A stretch of DNA of 21,527 nt, from NCBI GenBank assembly GCA_050331475.1, contig JBHJGU010000110.1:1-21527 (forward strand), in the 5' to 3' direction. How positions within the stretch are numbered: position 1 is the first letter of the stretch; every line of letters begins with the position of its first letter. A model generated the notes under the pieces. It did not search any database and was not told the DNA's origin. It saw only the letters and a program-made list of their open reading frames with translations. Source of the DNA: JBHJGU01 sp050331475. GTDB lineage: Bacteria; Pseudomonadota; Alphaproteobacteria; Caulobacterales; Maricaulaceae. Shown here piece after piece: positions 1-8,305 of this stretch. Both the position numbers and the translations under genes were made by a program.

Positions 1-90
1 ACCTTCATTTTTGTCGAGGATTTGCCTCGCACCCCAGGGGGTAAGGTGCGCAAGCATTGCCTGCGCGATCGGCTTCGGGGCCCGGGCTGA
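1..90 (+). CDS. Acyl-CoA synthetase / AMP-binding enzyme, C-terminal end only
   Basis: Frame 1 is open from the first base to a TGA at 88-90 and gives a 29-residue tail containing LPRTPGGKVRK followed by HCLRDRL. The pattern L-P-R-T-P-x-G-K is the A10 motif of the ANL (acyl/aryl-CoA synthetase) superfamily. Its Lys contacts the adenylate in the first half-reaction, and the motif normally lies within the last 20 to 30 residues, as here. The gene starts upstream of the window. It converges on a FadL-type fatty-acid transporter, which fits a role in fatty-acid activation, although the acyl substrate cannot be judged from this fragment. The alternative is another ANL enzyme such as a benzoate or o-succinylbenzoate ligase. 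Confidence 0.72.
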   Translation, partial: TFIFVEDLPRTPGGKVRKHCLRDRLRGPG

Positions 91-124
91 TCGCCCCGTC
101 TGGGCCTAAAAGTCTCAACCGAAC

Positions 125-158
125 AAAAAAAACCCCAAGCGCCGGGAGACGCTTGGGG
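125..158 (-). terminator. Rho-independent terminator of the FadL-type gene
   Basis: Read on the minus strand, a perfect 9-bp GC-rich stem (CCCCAAGCG at 133-141 pairing with CGCTTGGGG at 150-158) with an 8-nt loop is followed by eight T residues (132-125). It sits about 20 bp after the stop codon at 180-182. The T-tract exists only for minus-strand transcription, so it serves the transporter gene rather than the converging synthetase. Confidence 0.93.
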
Positions 159-179
159 GTGTAGGTGTGGGGAGGAGAC

Positions 180-1433
180 TTACTTGAAAGACCAGGTGAT
201 TCCGCCGCCGAAGTGATAAATCGTGGCGTCAGAGACGAACGGGCCGGCCTGTTCTTCGCCGTCAAACCCGAACGAGCCATTCACATCAAAGCGGATCCGC
301 TCGTTGTAGTTAAACCCGATCCCGCCGGAGATGCTTTGGCTCCAATAGCCGTTGGCGACGGTGACTTGGGCGAGCTGGAGGAAGGTCGCGGTGATCGGAA
401 TAACCCCGGAGTCGTCGGGCGCGGAGACAAAGCTAAACCCGCCGAAGGTGGAGCCTAAATCCGCCTCATCGCGAAGTAATTGGGTGTAATAGGTGTAGCC
501 CAACCGTAGAGCCCAGGGACCCATCGTGTGTTCGCCGGCGAACGAGAAGGTGGAGTTCGACTGCCAGATGTCCTGATAGGTCGAAGCGCTACTGTAGTCT
601 TTGTGCCGGAATTCGAAGGCGACGAAGGTGTTTTCAAACACGCTGTCGGTGGAGGCGATGCCGAAAATAAACTCTTGGGGTTGGTCCAGCTCCACGGTCG
701 AGAACACATCGGGCGCCGTTTCCAACACGGCGTCATAGTTGATGTTCAAGGGCGCTTCCCACGCCGCGCCGATCAGAACCGGGCCGGCGTCATAGGACGC
801 GCCGACCGAGCCGCCGAAGCCAATGTCGTTGACCACGCCTGAGCCGTCGGTCAGGCCCAGCTCCAGCGCGCCTAAGCCGAGCTGGAAGGTCGCGCCCACG
901 CTGATACGGTCAGTGAGTTCGTATCCGAAGCTGGCGTTGGCGCCGAACACTTTGAGATCGGAGATCAGGTTAGGCAGGCCCGGCTCGTTGCGGAAATCCC
1001 CGCCCAGCCCGGAGACTGCGCTAATCCCGGCGCCGACGACGAGTTTGTCATTGACCCGGTTCAGCGCGCCGAACACGGGCGCGCCGATGAAGGTGTTCCG
1101 GCTGTCGCCGTCAAAAGGTCCGGTCAGGGGCGCGAGGTTCGCCGGGCCGCCGAACAAATCCGTCGCGCCGCCGGAGGCTTCCAAATTCGGTCCGACAAAC
1201 GCCGCGCCGAAGGAGAACGCGTACTGACCGTCAAGCTGGGTCAGGGTGGCGGGGTTGGAGAACAGCGCCGCGACCGGGTCGACAAAGCGCGCCGCCGAGA
1301 CGCCTTCCAAACCGCCCGCCACGGGCGCCAGTGTGGCGTCAAACTCGGATCCACGCGGCGCGGCGAGCGCCGGAGCGGCGGTGCTGGCGGTTAACAGCAG
1401 ACAAGAACTCAGGCGTGCAAGGCTCATAGGCAT
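180..1433 (-). CDS. FadL/OmpP1/TodX-family outer-membrane transport protein
   Basis: The product has 417 residues when started at the ATG at 1433, which has GGAGA just upstream and puts a clean Sec signal peptide (SLARLSSCLLLTASTAAPALA) at the N-terminus. An upstream in-frame ATG at 1496 would add 21 Arg/Pro-rich residues and hide the signal, so I prefer 1433. After cleavage come the family features: a glycine-rich start, the conserved stretch on the 'normal' asparagine/proline plug (VAALFSNPATLTQL), then alternating amphipathic strands rich in Gly, Phe and Tyr, ending in an aromatic residue (TWSFK) as expected for a BamA-inserted beta barrel. FadL proteins move long-chain fatty acids or other hydrophobic compounds across the outer membrane. 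The converging acyl-CoA synthetase fragment supports fatty-acid use. A strong terminator follows directly. Confidence 0.9.
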   Translation of the reverse strand: MPMSLARLSSCLLLTASTAAPALAAPRGSEFDATLAPVAGGLEGVSAARFVDPVAALFSNPATLTQLDGQYAFSFGAAFVGPNLEASGGATDLFGGPANLAPLTGPFDGDSRNTFIGAPVFGALNRVNDKLVVGAGISAVSGLGGDFRNEPGLPNLISDLKVFGANASFGYELTDRISVGATFQLGLGALELGLTDGSGVVNDIGFGGSVGASYDAGPVLIGAAWEAPLNINYDAVLETAPDVFSTVELDQPQEFIFGIASTDSVFENTFVAFEFRHKDYSSASTYQDIWQSNSTFSFAGEHTMGPWALRLGYTYYTQLLRDEADLGSTFGGFSFVSAPDDSGVIPITATFLQLAQVTVANGYWSQSISGGIGFNYNERIRFDVNGSFGFDGEEQAGPFVSDATIYHFGGGITWSFK

Positions 1434-2003
1434 AGGATCAGGTCTCCGTCGCGGTGGCGTGAGGAAGGTCACGCTTGTGTGATGCGACGCAGACAAAGCG
1501 CTGGAGCGAATTAACGAACTCCTAATTCGTACTTCCTAGTCCAAGAGTAGTTTAATGTTGAAACACGTTATAAAGAAGTCAAAAAAGATCTTATTTAATT
1601 AATTCTGTGTAAATCAGAAATATTCACCGCAATCACAGCGACTTCACGCGCCCGTGTTGAAGGTCGATAAAATACGCATAAAATCGAATCGATCTCGGTT
1701 TAACGAAATGGTGCGGCGCGAAGCCGGCCTCGGGCGTGTCGGGCGTCGTTTGTGCTCAAACCAATTATGTCAGTTTGTCGCAGCGGTGAATTGTCGATTA
1801 TCTTTGACTTTGGAAAGAATCGCTGACGATCGACCGAGAAATTTTCGAAAAGTTCGACAGTCTGTTCGCAGAGTGGACGAAAAGCGGGGCTTTCGGCGCC
1901 GAAACAGAGGGCTGCGCAAAGCGCACTGTGTGTCATTGCAAATAAATCGCAGTTATGGAACGGTCCGCCGCGCGATGTCTGGCGGCGCGACGAGGGTGGT
2001 GTC
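1434..2003. other. Long intergenic region between the FadL-type gene and feoA
   Basis: About 570 bp without a convincing gene. The part from about 1530 to 1700 is clearly richer in A and T than its surroundings and should hold the divergent promoters. Open frames on both strands at about 1654-2026 encode Arg- and Cys-rich sequence with no recognisable domain or good ribosome site, so I do not call them. On the minus strand TTGACT (1582-1577) followed after 17 bp by AACATT (1559-1554) is a weak candidate promoter for the FadL-type gene. A palindromic box near feoA is listed separately. Confidence 0.5.
1937..1951. promoter_or_regulatory. Candidate Fur/Mur-family operator upstream of feoA
   Basis: TGCAAATAAATCGCA is an imperfect 7-1-7 palindrome with outer TGC...GCA arms (10 of 15 positions symmetric), about 52 bp upstream of the feoA start. 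Boxes with TGC...GCA arms of this size are typical of alphaproteobacterial Fur/Mur proteins, and feoAB is a standard Fur target. The match is partial and from memory, so it is tentative. Confidence 0.35.
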
Positions 2004-2243
2004 ATGCGGTTGAACGAGTTGATCAAGGGACGTGCGGCCCGGGTCGCGGGCGTCGACGCGGACGATCCAATCCTGGCGATTAAACTACGCCAATTGGGGT
2101 TCGCGGAAGGCGATCATGTCGAACGGCTTTATGCAGGCCCGTTCGGCGCCGCGCCGCTGGGGTTTCGGCTGAACCGAACGGTGGTCGCGCTGCGCGCTGA
2201 GGAGGCCGCCGCAATCCATGTGGAGTTGGAGACCGACGCGTGA
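2004..2243 (+). CDS. feoA: FeoA, ferrous iron transport accessory protein
   Basis: A 79-residue cytoplasmic protein with the SH3-like FeoA fold. An N-terminal Leu/Gly-rich start (GRAARVAGVDADD) leads into the family signature LRQLGFAEGDHVERL, then a Gly/Pro turn (GPFGAAPLGFRL) and the closing strand VVALRAEEAAAIHVEL. FeoA binds FeoB and is needed for Fe(II) uptake in species where it has been tested. The ATG start gives the normal family length. Its TGA stop overlaps the feoB GTG start in a GTGA arrangement, so the two are translationally coupled. Regulation by an iron-responsive repressor is likely from the pathway and is weakly supported by the upstream palindrome. Confidence 0.92.
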   Translation: MRLNELIKGRAARVAGVDADDPILAIKLRQLGFAEGDHVERLYAGPFGAAPLGFRLNRTVVALRAEEAAAIHVELETDA

Positions 2244-4087
2244 GCGCAACGGCTTTGCGAATTGCGCTCGTAGGCGCGCCGAATTGCGGCAAATCCACCT
2301 TGTTCAACGGTCTGACCGGCGGCCAAGCCAAAGTGGCGAATTACCCTGGCGTCACCGTCGAGCGGCGGGAGGGCGCCTTTCGCACCCCCGGCGGGCGCGA
2401 CATCGCCTTGATCGATTTGCCCGGAGTCTACGGGCTTGCGGCGCGATCCAAAGACGCGGAAGTCGCGATCGACGCGTTGGCTGGGCGGATTGAGGGTCAG
2501 CCCGCCCCCGACGCCCTGGTCGTTTTGATCGACGCGTCCCATCTGCGCACACATTTGCATACGGTTTTGGAGTTGCGCGCGCTTGGCCGGCCGATGATGG
2601 TGGCGCTGAATATGTTCGATCTCGCTGAGCGGGACGGAGTGAAGATCGACATCGACAAACTTCAAGCCCATCTCGGCGTGCCGGTCGTGCACTCGCGCGC
2701 GACCCGGGCGGCGGGTCGGGTCGAGTTGCTTGAGCGGATTGATGAGGCGTTCGCCCAAGTGGACAGCGCGGCGGCGCCGGTGGACGCACAGTTGGACGTC
2801 AAGACGCTGACCGCGCTGCAACGCGAAGCCCGCGCCATTGCGCACGACGTGATTATTGCCGAGTCGGACGCGAATAAGTTCACCCGGGCCGTGGACTCGG
2901 TGGTGCTGCATCCAATTGGCGGTTTGGCGATTTTGGTGGGTTTGCTGTTCGCCATGTTCCAGGCCGTTTACGCCTGGTCCGCGACGCCGATGGGCTGGAC
3001 TGAAGTCGCCATCGGGTATGCGCAAGGCCTTGTGAGCGCGGCGCCCTTACCCGGCTGGGCGTCTAGCCTGTTGTCGGACGGCCTGTTGGCGGGGGTCGGT
3101 GCGGTCGTGGTGTTCCTGCCCCAGATCGTCATCCTTTTCGCCTTCATTCTCGCATTAGAGGCGTCGGGCTATATGGCGCGCGCCGCGTTTTTGACCGATG
3201 ACCTGATGTCCAAGGTGGGGCTGAACGGTCGCGCGGTGATCCCGCTTTTGTCCGGCTTCGCCTGCGCGATCCCGGGGATCATGGCGGCGCGGGCGATCGA
3301 GGGGGAGCGGGATCGGCTGACGACCATATTGATCACGCCGCTGATGACGTGTTCCGCGCGGTTGCCGGTCTACACCCTGATCGTGGGGGCGTTCATTCCC
3401 AACCAAGCCGTTGGTCCTGTTAATCTGCAGGGCTTGGTCTTATTCGGGCTCTATATGAGCGGCGTCGTCATGGCGATCTTGGTCGCCTTTGTGCTTAAGC
3501 GCACCGTCGCCAAAGGCCGCCGGCAAGGCCTGCTGTTGGAATTGCCGACCTATAAACTGCCCGACCTCAGCACCTATCTTCGTGAGCTTCGGCTGCGCGC
3601 TTGGGCGTTTTTAAAACGCGCGGGCACGATTATTCTTGGCGTGACGATTGTGCTTTGGCTTCTGGCGAGTTTTCCTGAGGGCGAGCAAGGCGTACGCGGA
3701 TCGTTCGCCGGCCAGATCGGCGCGGTCTTACATGTTATTCTGGCCCCGATCGGCTTTAACCTCGAAATCGCCATCGCGCTGGTGCCCGGCATGGCGGCGC
3801 GCGAGGTGGCGGTGGCCGCGCTTGGGACGGTGTATTCGCTGCAGGGCGGGGAGGAGGCCATCGCCCAAGGCTTGGTCAGCGTGCTGCAATCGGCTTGGAG
3901 CTTGCCGACCGCCTTGGCGTTCTTGGCGTGGTACGTCTTTGCGCCGCAATGCTTATCCACGCTCGCTGTGGCCCGTCGAGAGACGAACTCCTGGGGGTGG
4001 ACCCTGTTCATGTTCGGCTATCTGTTTGCGCTCGCTTATATCGCCGCGGGGGCAACCTATTGGATCGCCAAAGCCGCGGGGCTCTAA
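2240..4087 (+). CDS. feoB: FeoB, Fe(II) transporter with N-terminal G domain
   Basis: A 615-residue inner-membrane Fe(II) transporter. The N-terminal G domain carries G1 GAPNCGKST (12-20), the G2 region NYPGVTVE with Thr39, G3 DLPG (59-62) and G4 NMFD (124-127). A helical spacer follows and then multiple membrane segments from about residue 222. Both Gate motifs are present: GFACAIPGIMAAR (339-351) with TCSARLPVY (370-378), giving the conserved cysteines 342 and 371, and the second Gate near PGMAAREVAVAALG (515-529). The C-terminal FAPQCLSTLAVARRETNSWGW is also typical. At 615 residues it is shorter than the E. coli type (about 770) but within the range of compact FeoB proteins. The GTG start overlaps the feoA stop. 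No feoC is visible. Confidence 0.95.
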   Translation: MSATALRIALVGAPNCGKSTLFNGLTGGQAKVANYPGVTVERREGAFRTPGGRDIALIDLPGVYGLAARSKDAEVAIDALAGRIEGQPAPDALVVLIDASHLRTHLHTVLELRALGRPMMVALNMFDLAERDGVKIDIDKLQAHLGVPVVHSRATRAAGRVELLERIDEAFAQVDSAAAPVDAQLDVKTLTALQREARAIAHDVIIAESDANKFTRAVDSVVLHPIGGLAILVGLLFAMFQAVYAWSATPMGWTEVAIGYAQGLVSAAPLPGWASSLLSDGLLAGVGAVVVFLPQIVILFAFILALEASGYMARAAFLTDDLMSKVGLNGRAVIPLLSGFACAIPGIMAARAIEGERDRLTTILITPLMTCSARLPVYTLIVGAFIPNQAVGPVNLQGLVLFGLYMSGVVMAILVAFVLKRTVAKGRRQGLLLELPTYKLPDLSTYLRELRLRAWAFLKRAGTIILGVTIVLWLLASFPEGEQGVRGSFAGQIGAVLHVILAPIGFNLEIAIALVPGMAAREVAVAALGTVYSLQGGEEAIAQGLVSVLQSAWSLPTALAFLAWYVFAPQCLSTLAVARRETNSWGWTLFMFGYLFALAYIAAGATYWIAKAAGL

Positions 4088-4100
4088 CCGGGGCCTGAAC

Positions 4101-4442
4101 TTATGACGCGGCGGGCGCGACCCCGGCGCGTTCGAGTTCCGGTGTCAACCGACCAGACAGCCAGAAGAAAAACATCCGGTAGTCGCTGACCAGCGACCAA
4201 AGCGGATGGGTGAAGGTGGCCGGCTTATTCCGCTCGACAAAGGCGTGGGACGCCCAGGCGAACCCATACCCCCCCAACGGCATGCCCAAAAGCCATAACG
4301 GGTTCAGCGTCAAAACCGCGGCCGCTAAAGCGGCGAGGCTCAAGGCGGTGCCGACATAATGCAGCGACCGGGTCCTCGGGCGCGCGTGTTCACGCAGATA
4401 ATGCGGCCAAAACTCAGCATAGGTCTGAATGCGGTTGGACAT
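4101..4442 (-). CDS. DUF962 / Mpo1-like small membrane protein
   Basis: The product has 113 residues and starts at an ATG preceded by AGAGGG. It shows the DUF962 pattern: FWPHYLREHARPRTRSLHYVG with paired histidines near the N-terminus, two hydrophobic segments (about residues 30-65), then WASHAFVERNKPATF, HPLWSLVSDYRMF and a final amphipathic tail. Yeast Mpo1 of this family is an Fe(II)-dependent dioxygenase in alpha-oxidation of 2-hydroxy fatty acids and uses conserved His residues. Bacterial members are mostly uncharacterised, so that activity is only an inference here. It converges on feoB with a 13-bp gap and lies 38 bp downstream of the TetR gene, so it may be the last gene of a hydrolase-TetR-DUF962 unit. 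Confidence 0.85.
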   Translation of the reverse strand: MSNRIQTYAEFWPHYLREHARPRTRSLHYVGTALSLAALAAAVLTLNPLWLLGMPLGGYGFAWASHAFVERNKPATFTHPLWSLVSDYRMFFFWLSGRLTPELERAGVAPAAS

Positions 4443-4480
4443 CGCTTACCCTCTGTTTGAACGCGTCGAGCCAGCAAGGC

Positions 4481-5122
4481 TCACTGCCGGCGATCAGCGC
4501 CATGGACGGCCAGAAATGCGTCCGTCACCGCGCGCGCGCGATCGGTGATGTCGGCGTCGCTGGGAGGAGCGGTCATGTCAAACAGCCGCCCTAACAGCCC
4601 CTTCATTAAGAGGCCGCCTAAAAACGCTTCTGCGGCCAGGTGTGGCGCGCAAACCACAAGTCGGCCCTTACGGGATTGGGTGGCGAGATACTCCGACAGC
4701 CCGTCAAAGGCGATTTTCGGCGCTTGGGTGAAAAACGTCCGCGCAATGTCCGGGAACCGTTCGGCCTCGGCGATGACAATCCGAACCATGCGGATATGGT
4801 CCTCGGAATAGACCTGGCGCAGACGGTCTTTCGCGTACTCCACCAACGTGGAGTGAATGTCCGCTTCGGTATTAGCAAGAAGCTCTAAGTCATAATCATG
4901 GCTTGTCGCGAGAATGACCTCAGAGAACAATTGTTCTTTGTTACCAAAATATTTATAAATCGTCGATTTAGAGCCGCCTGTTATGTCAATGATCGAGCCG
5001 ATCGAGGTGCCATCATAGCCATGCTTTAAAAATTGCCGCTGAGCGACTTGTAAAAAGTGCCGACGCTTTTTGTCTTCGGTCAATTGGCGACGGCTGGGTT
5101 CGGTCAGGGCGGCGGTCTGCAT
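4481..5122 (-). CDS. TetR/AcrR-family transcriptional regulator
   Basis: A 213-residue DNA-binding regulator. Residues 17-70 form the TetR helix-turn-helix domain: RRHFLQVAQRQFLKHGYDGTS, then IGSIIDITGGSKSTIYKYFGNKEQLF, in which the recognition helix SKSTIYKYF is very close to consensus. The C-terminal ligand-binding half is helical and resembles the AefR-like group (AEAERFPDIARTFFTQ). The ligand is unknown. It is co-oriented with the alpha/beta hydrolase upstream and DUF962 downstream, which suggests it controls one of these, perhaps in response to a lipid or ester. The ATG at 5122 has only a weak GAGA ribosome site. Codon use in the HTH part is noticeably lower in GC than in neighbouring genes, which may reflect age or transfer. 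Confidence 0.93.
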   Translation of the reverse strand: MQTAALTEPSRRQLTEDKKRRHFLQVAQRQFLKHGYDGTSIGSIIDITGGSKSTIYKYFGNKEQLFSEVILATSHDYDLELLANTEADIHSTLVEYAKDRLRQVYSEDHIRMVRIVIAEAERFPDIARTFFTQAPKIAFDGLSEYLATQSRKGRLVVCAPHLAAEAFLGGLLMKGLLGRLFDMTAPPSDADITDRARAVTDAFLAVHGADRRQ

Positions 5123-5209
5123 ACAATCTCGTTTCAGGTCTTCGAGCGCAACGGGAACGGCGCCGCTGGCGCACGCCGAAACTATGATGAACTAAGCCTA
5201 ATCTTGCGC

Positions 5210-6148
5210 TTAAGCTGGCGAAGACGTCAACCGACGACGCAGAAACGCGGTTAAGTCCCGATAGACGGGTGGGTCGTCACGAAAGGGTCGCGCAAGGCCC
5301 ACTAACACGCCGGCGTGGCTGACGTCGGGATAATAGTGGTCTTCCACGGTTACGCCGGCTCCGCGCAAGGTCGCAGACAAAGCTTTGGTGTTCGCCACTT
5401 TGACCACATCGTCGTCCAAGCCGTGCGCCAACCAATAGTCCGGACCGTCACTACGCGCGTGGCCGGCGCGCACCACCGGTTGGGTCTGCTCCAACGCTTC
5501 AACATGGCCAAACGCTTGGCGCGTTTCCTCCACGTCGAGGGGCAGAAAGTCATAGGGTCCGGCCAGTCCGGCCACCGCGGCGATACGGTCCGGCGCGCCG
5601 CCCGCTGCGCGCAATCGTTCCGAGGCGAGCGCCGTCATCACCGCGTTGTAGGCCCCCGCCGAATGGCCCGCGACGCCCATGGGACCGGTGCTTGCCCCAT
5701 AGTCGGCGCTGTGGGTTTGCAGCCACGCCGTCGCACGGGCGCAGTCTTCGAGAAAGACCGGGTAGCGGCCCTCCGGCGTTAGCCGGTAGTCAGGCACGGC
5801 CACCACAAAGCCCGCCGCCGCCAAGGCGCGACCAACAAAGGTGTATTGCGACTTGCGCCCACTGTCCCAGCCGCCGCCGTAAAAGAACACGACAAGGGGA
5901 GGCTCGACATCCGCATTATCCGGCCCGTAAAGGTCCAGGCGATGGCGGGCGTGGGGTCCGTAGGCGACATCGTCGGCGAGACGACGGGCCTCACCGTCCT
6001 TAGGCACCAGCGCATTGAAGGCCGTTAAGGGCGAGCAACCGGTTCCAAAACCGCAAGCCAGAGCGCCCAGGACGGCCCGACGCCCCTGCGTCTGCGGGTT
6101 GAGGGTATTTGAGGGCCCTGAAAAACCCGCCTCGGAACCTGAGATCAT
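5210..6148 (-). CDS. Exported alpha/beta hydrolase (carboxylesterase/BD-FAE type)
   Basis: A 312-residue serine hydrolase. The N-terminus has a twin arginine followed by a hydrophobic run ending in Cys38 (GRRAVLGALACGFGTGC), which looks like a TAT or lipoprotein signal. The residue at -3 is not the usual Leu, so lipidation is uncertain. The catalytic core shows an oxyanion-loop motif FYGGGWDSG (89-97, replacing the common HGGGW), the nucleophile elbow GHSAGAY with Ser163, Asp246 in HGLDDDVV and His278 in DVSHAG. The YDFLP loop fits carboxylesterase/kynurenine formamidase-like enzymes. Its substrate is probably a small ester in the periplasm or at the outer surface. It is the first gene of a minus-strand run with the TetR and DUF962 genes and is divergent from the GGDEF-EAL gene. 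Confidence 0.9.
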   Translation of the reverse strand: MISGSEAGFSGPSNTLNPQTQGRRAVLGALACGFGTGCSPLTAFNALVPKDGEARRLADDVAYGPHARHRLDLYGPDNADVEPPLVVFFYGGGWDSGRKSQYTFVGRALAAAGFVVAVPDYRLTPEGRYPVFLEDCARATAWLQTHSADYGASTGPMGVAGHSAGAYNAVMTALASERLRAAGGAPDRIAAVAGLAGPYDFLPLDVEETRQAFGHVEALEQTQPVVRAGHARSDGPDYWLAHGLDDDVVKVANTKALSATLRGAGVTVEDHYYPDVSHAGVLVGLARPFRDDPPVYRDLTAFLRRRLTSSPA

Positions 6149-6254
6149 TGCAGGCAGAAACCCTTCAACCGACGCGATATTAGCCTCTACTTAAAGAATA
6201 CCGGTCACATTGCCAGCTTTGCGGATCAAGAATGATGGCGCAACGAGGATCAGG

Positions 6255-7667
6255 GTGACTCAGTCTTTTTGCGAACCGGCGCGGCGCCGTTCGGTCGGTG
6301 ACGAGACCGCGGAGATCGGCGCGGACTTCGCCGCGCACATCGACACGCTAGAGCGTGCGCACGCGGCTGCGGCGCGCATGATTGGGCGTATCGACGCCAT
6401 CACTTTGATGCCCAACCGGTTGCAATTCATTGACGATCTGTCCGAGCGCCCCGCCAAAGGCGCCCCACCGCCTGCAACCTTGGTCATGCTCACCCTTGCC
6501 GATGCGAAACCGTATAATCGGCTGTTGCGGGTGCTGGGCCATTCCTATGCGGAGGATTTCATCCGGGCGGGTGCGGAGCGTTTGCAGTCTCTGCTGGGCC
6601 CGCATGTCTTGGTCTACCATGTGAGCCTGCTCAGCTTCGCGTTTCTGGTGGACGGCGATCCCTCCCGCGTCGAAGCGATCGCCGCAGACGTCGCATCCGG
6701 TTTCGACGCCGCGCTCGATTGCCGGTCACTGCCGGTGAACACCACGGTCGGGATCGGTTTGACCGCACTCCCCGAGGCCTTGACCGATCCGGCCGAACCG
6801 CTGCGCGCCGCATTGGCCGCGGTCCAAGACAGTCGCAAACAGGCCATGCGTTGGGCCTGGTATAACCGGCATTCCGATGCGGCCACCGTTCGCGCGTTTC
6901 GGCTTCTCACGGATCTTTCCGCCGCGTTAGAGCAACCCGATGAGCTCGAACTGGTCTTCCAACCGCGATTAGCGCTAGAGAGCGGCGTTCGCGCGTCGGC
7001 GGAGGCGTGAATCCGCTGGCGCCATAAGGAGCTAGGCCCGGTCAGTCCAGCGGAATTTGTGGGCCTGGCTGAGGCGACCGCGCTAATCACGCCGCTGACC
7101 CGTTGGGTGGTTAAGGCTGCGCTTCGGCAATTCGCGCAGTGGTCAGAGCCCGCGCGCCCGCAAAAGCTGTCCATCAATATATCGCCGAAAAACACCACTG
7201 AGCCGGACTTCATCGCCTTCATGGCGCAAGCGTGCGACGAAGCGGGCGTCGCCCCCCACCGGATCGAGTTGGAGTTCACCGAGGGCGTCCTCGCCGCGGA
7301 CATCGCCCAAACCGTGGAACGGCTGAGCGCGCTTAAGGCCTTGGGCTTTGAAATCGCGATCGACGATTTCGGCTCGGGGTATTCCAACATGCGTTATCTG
7401 ATGGATTTGCCGGCGCAGATTCTGAAGATCGATCAAACCTTTATTCGCGCTTTGCCCGACCAACCCAAAAGCGCCACTTTAGTGCGTGGCATGATTGAGT
7501 TGGGACATGCGCTGGGCTTTCGCGTGGTCGCCGAAGGCGTTGAAACCGCCCAGATCCTAGACCAATTGCGCGGCTGGGGTTGCGATGAGGTTCAAGGCTA
7601 CCATCTCGCCCGACCCATGCCCTCCGACGCGTTTGCCGACTGGCTGCGTCAGAACCCCACCGCTTAA
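6255..7667 (+). pseudogene. Degenerate GGDEF plus EAL (c-di-GMP) protein interrupted by in-frame TGA
   Basis: A single reading frame of about 470 codons encodes a cytoplasmic c-di-GMP protein but carries TGA at 7008-7010. I prefer the GTG at 6255, which has GAGG six bases upstream; a TTG at 6210 is also in frame. The GGDEF domain begins with DAITLMPNR, but the GGDEF site itself reads SLLSF, so it cannot be a cyclase. The EAL domain after LVFQPR keeps nearly all catalytic residues: NIS, ELEFTEG, IDDFGSGYSNMRYL, LKIDQTFI, VAEGVET and QGYHLARPM. The stop falls on the Leu of the signature (E-A-stop-I-R-W). A sense codon there would give an apparently active phosphodiesterase, so the lesion is recent, a sequencing error, or tolerated. 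The start of the distal part at 7059 (GTG) has no good ribosome site. The stop overlaps the convergent DUF1826 stop. Confidence 0.8.
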
Positions 7668-8305
7668 CCCCCCGGGTCGTCGATCACCCCCAGCAATCGG
7701 GTGACGCCGTTTTTCCCGCGCGGCGGGGATCGGTGCATAATTCCGCCCGCGCCGTCGCTCCGCGCCCCGCGAAACAGCGCCACATGGCCTGCGGAAAGGG
7801 TGTTAAGGGGGCCGCGATAGGCGGTTTGCCGCGCGTGGGCTGTGCGCGCATGCGGTGGAGCCACCCATTGGGTCCCCGTTCCGCGATAAGTGGTCAAAAG
7901 GCGCAAGGCCACATGGTCAACGTGAAACCGCGCGCAGCCGTCATCCGCGATGGTCTCAAACCGCACGCGCACGACCGACGCTTGTCGGACCTCAACAAAC
8001 GCGCGGGCCAAGGCCACCAGATCATCGGCGATCGGGGCGACCATTGGCCCGGCGGCCGCAACCAACGCCGCACGGAACCGGTCTTCGTCCGCGGGCTCGA
8101 AGGGGCGAAGCGCGCCCGCATATCCCAGCGATCTCCGGCAAACCGCGCGGGCGGCGGCCTCCAGCGTCGGCTCAAGCGTGCGCCGCCAAATGGCGAGACG
8201 AACGCTTGGGTCGGCGATGGCGCTCAGCACGGTTGGGCTGTCGCCCACAGTCACAGGGTTTTGGGTCGAACTCGCGACCGAGGCGCTGGTCAGGCCGAAG
8301 CTCAC
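7664..8305 (-). CDS. DUF1826 protein, probable zinc-starvation gene
   Basis: A 213-residue protein of unknown function. The family core is clear: CARFHVDHVALRLLTTYRGTGTQWV (124-148), then GHVALFRG (173-180) and MHRSPP (190-195), with conserved Cys124, His128, His131 and His191 that could bind a metal. No signal peptide is seen. The GTG start overlaps the TGA of the PhoX-type gene (GTGA), so the two are translationally coupled. From memory, DUF1826 genes recur in Zur regulons of Gammaproteobacteria near COG0523 metallochaperones. The Zur-type palindrome upstream of this operon makes a zinc-limitation role likely. The reaction is unknown, and I do not assign one. Confidence 0.85.
   Translation of the reverse strand: MSFGLTSASVASSTQNPVTVGDSPTVLSAIADPSVRLAIWRRTLEPTLEAAARAVCRRSLGYAGALRPFEPADEDRFRAALVAAAGPMVAPIADDLVALARAFVEVRQASVVRVRFETIADDGCARFHVDHVALRLLTTYRGTGTQWVAPPHARTAHARQTAYRGPLNTLSAGHVALFRGARSDGAGGIMHRSPPRGKNGVTRLLGVIDDPGG

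Noticed and set aside
1654..2026. Overlapping open frames on both strands upstream of feoA
   Set aside because: There is no domain, no clear ribosome site, low-GC codon use unlike neighbours, and each covers the likely feoA promoter.
2129..3025. 298-codon frame antisense to feoB
   Set aside because: feoB is certain, and the antisense product is His/Arg-rich low-complexity sequence.
3953..3961. TTATCCACG, a near-perfect DnaA box
   Set aside because: A single copy within the conserved PQCLSTLA codons of feoB, with no cluster or AT-rich unwinding region.
7008..7010. Reassignment of TGA to a sense codon
   Set aside because: Several intact genes here, such as feoA, the TetR gene and the PhoX-type gene, end normally with TGA, and no selenocysteine context is evident.
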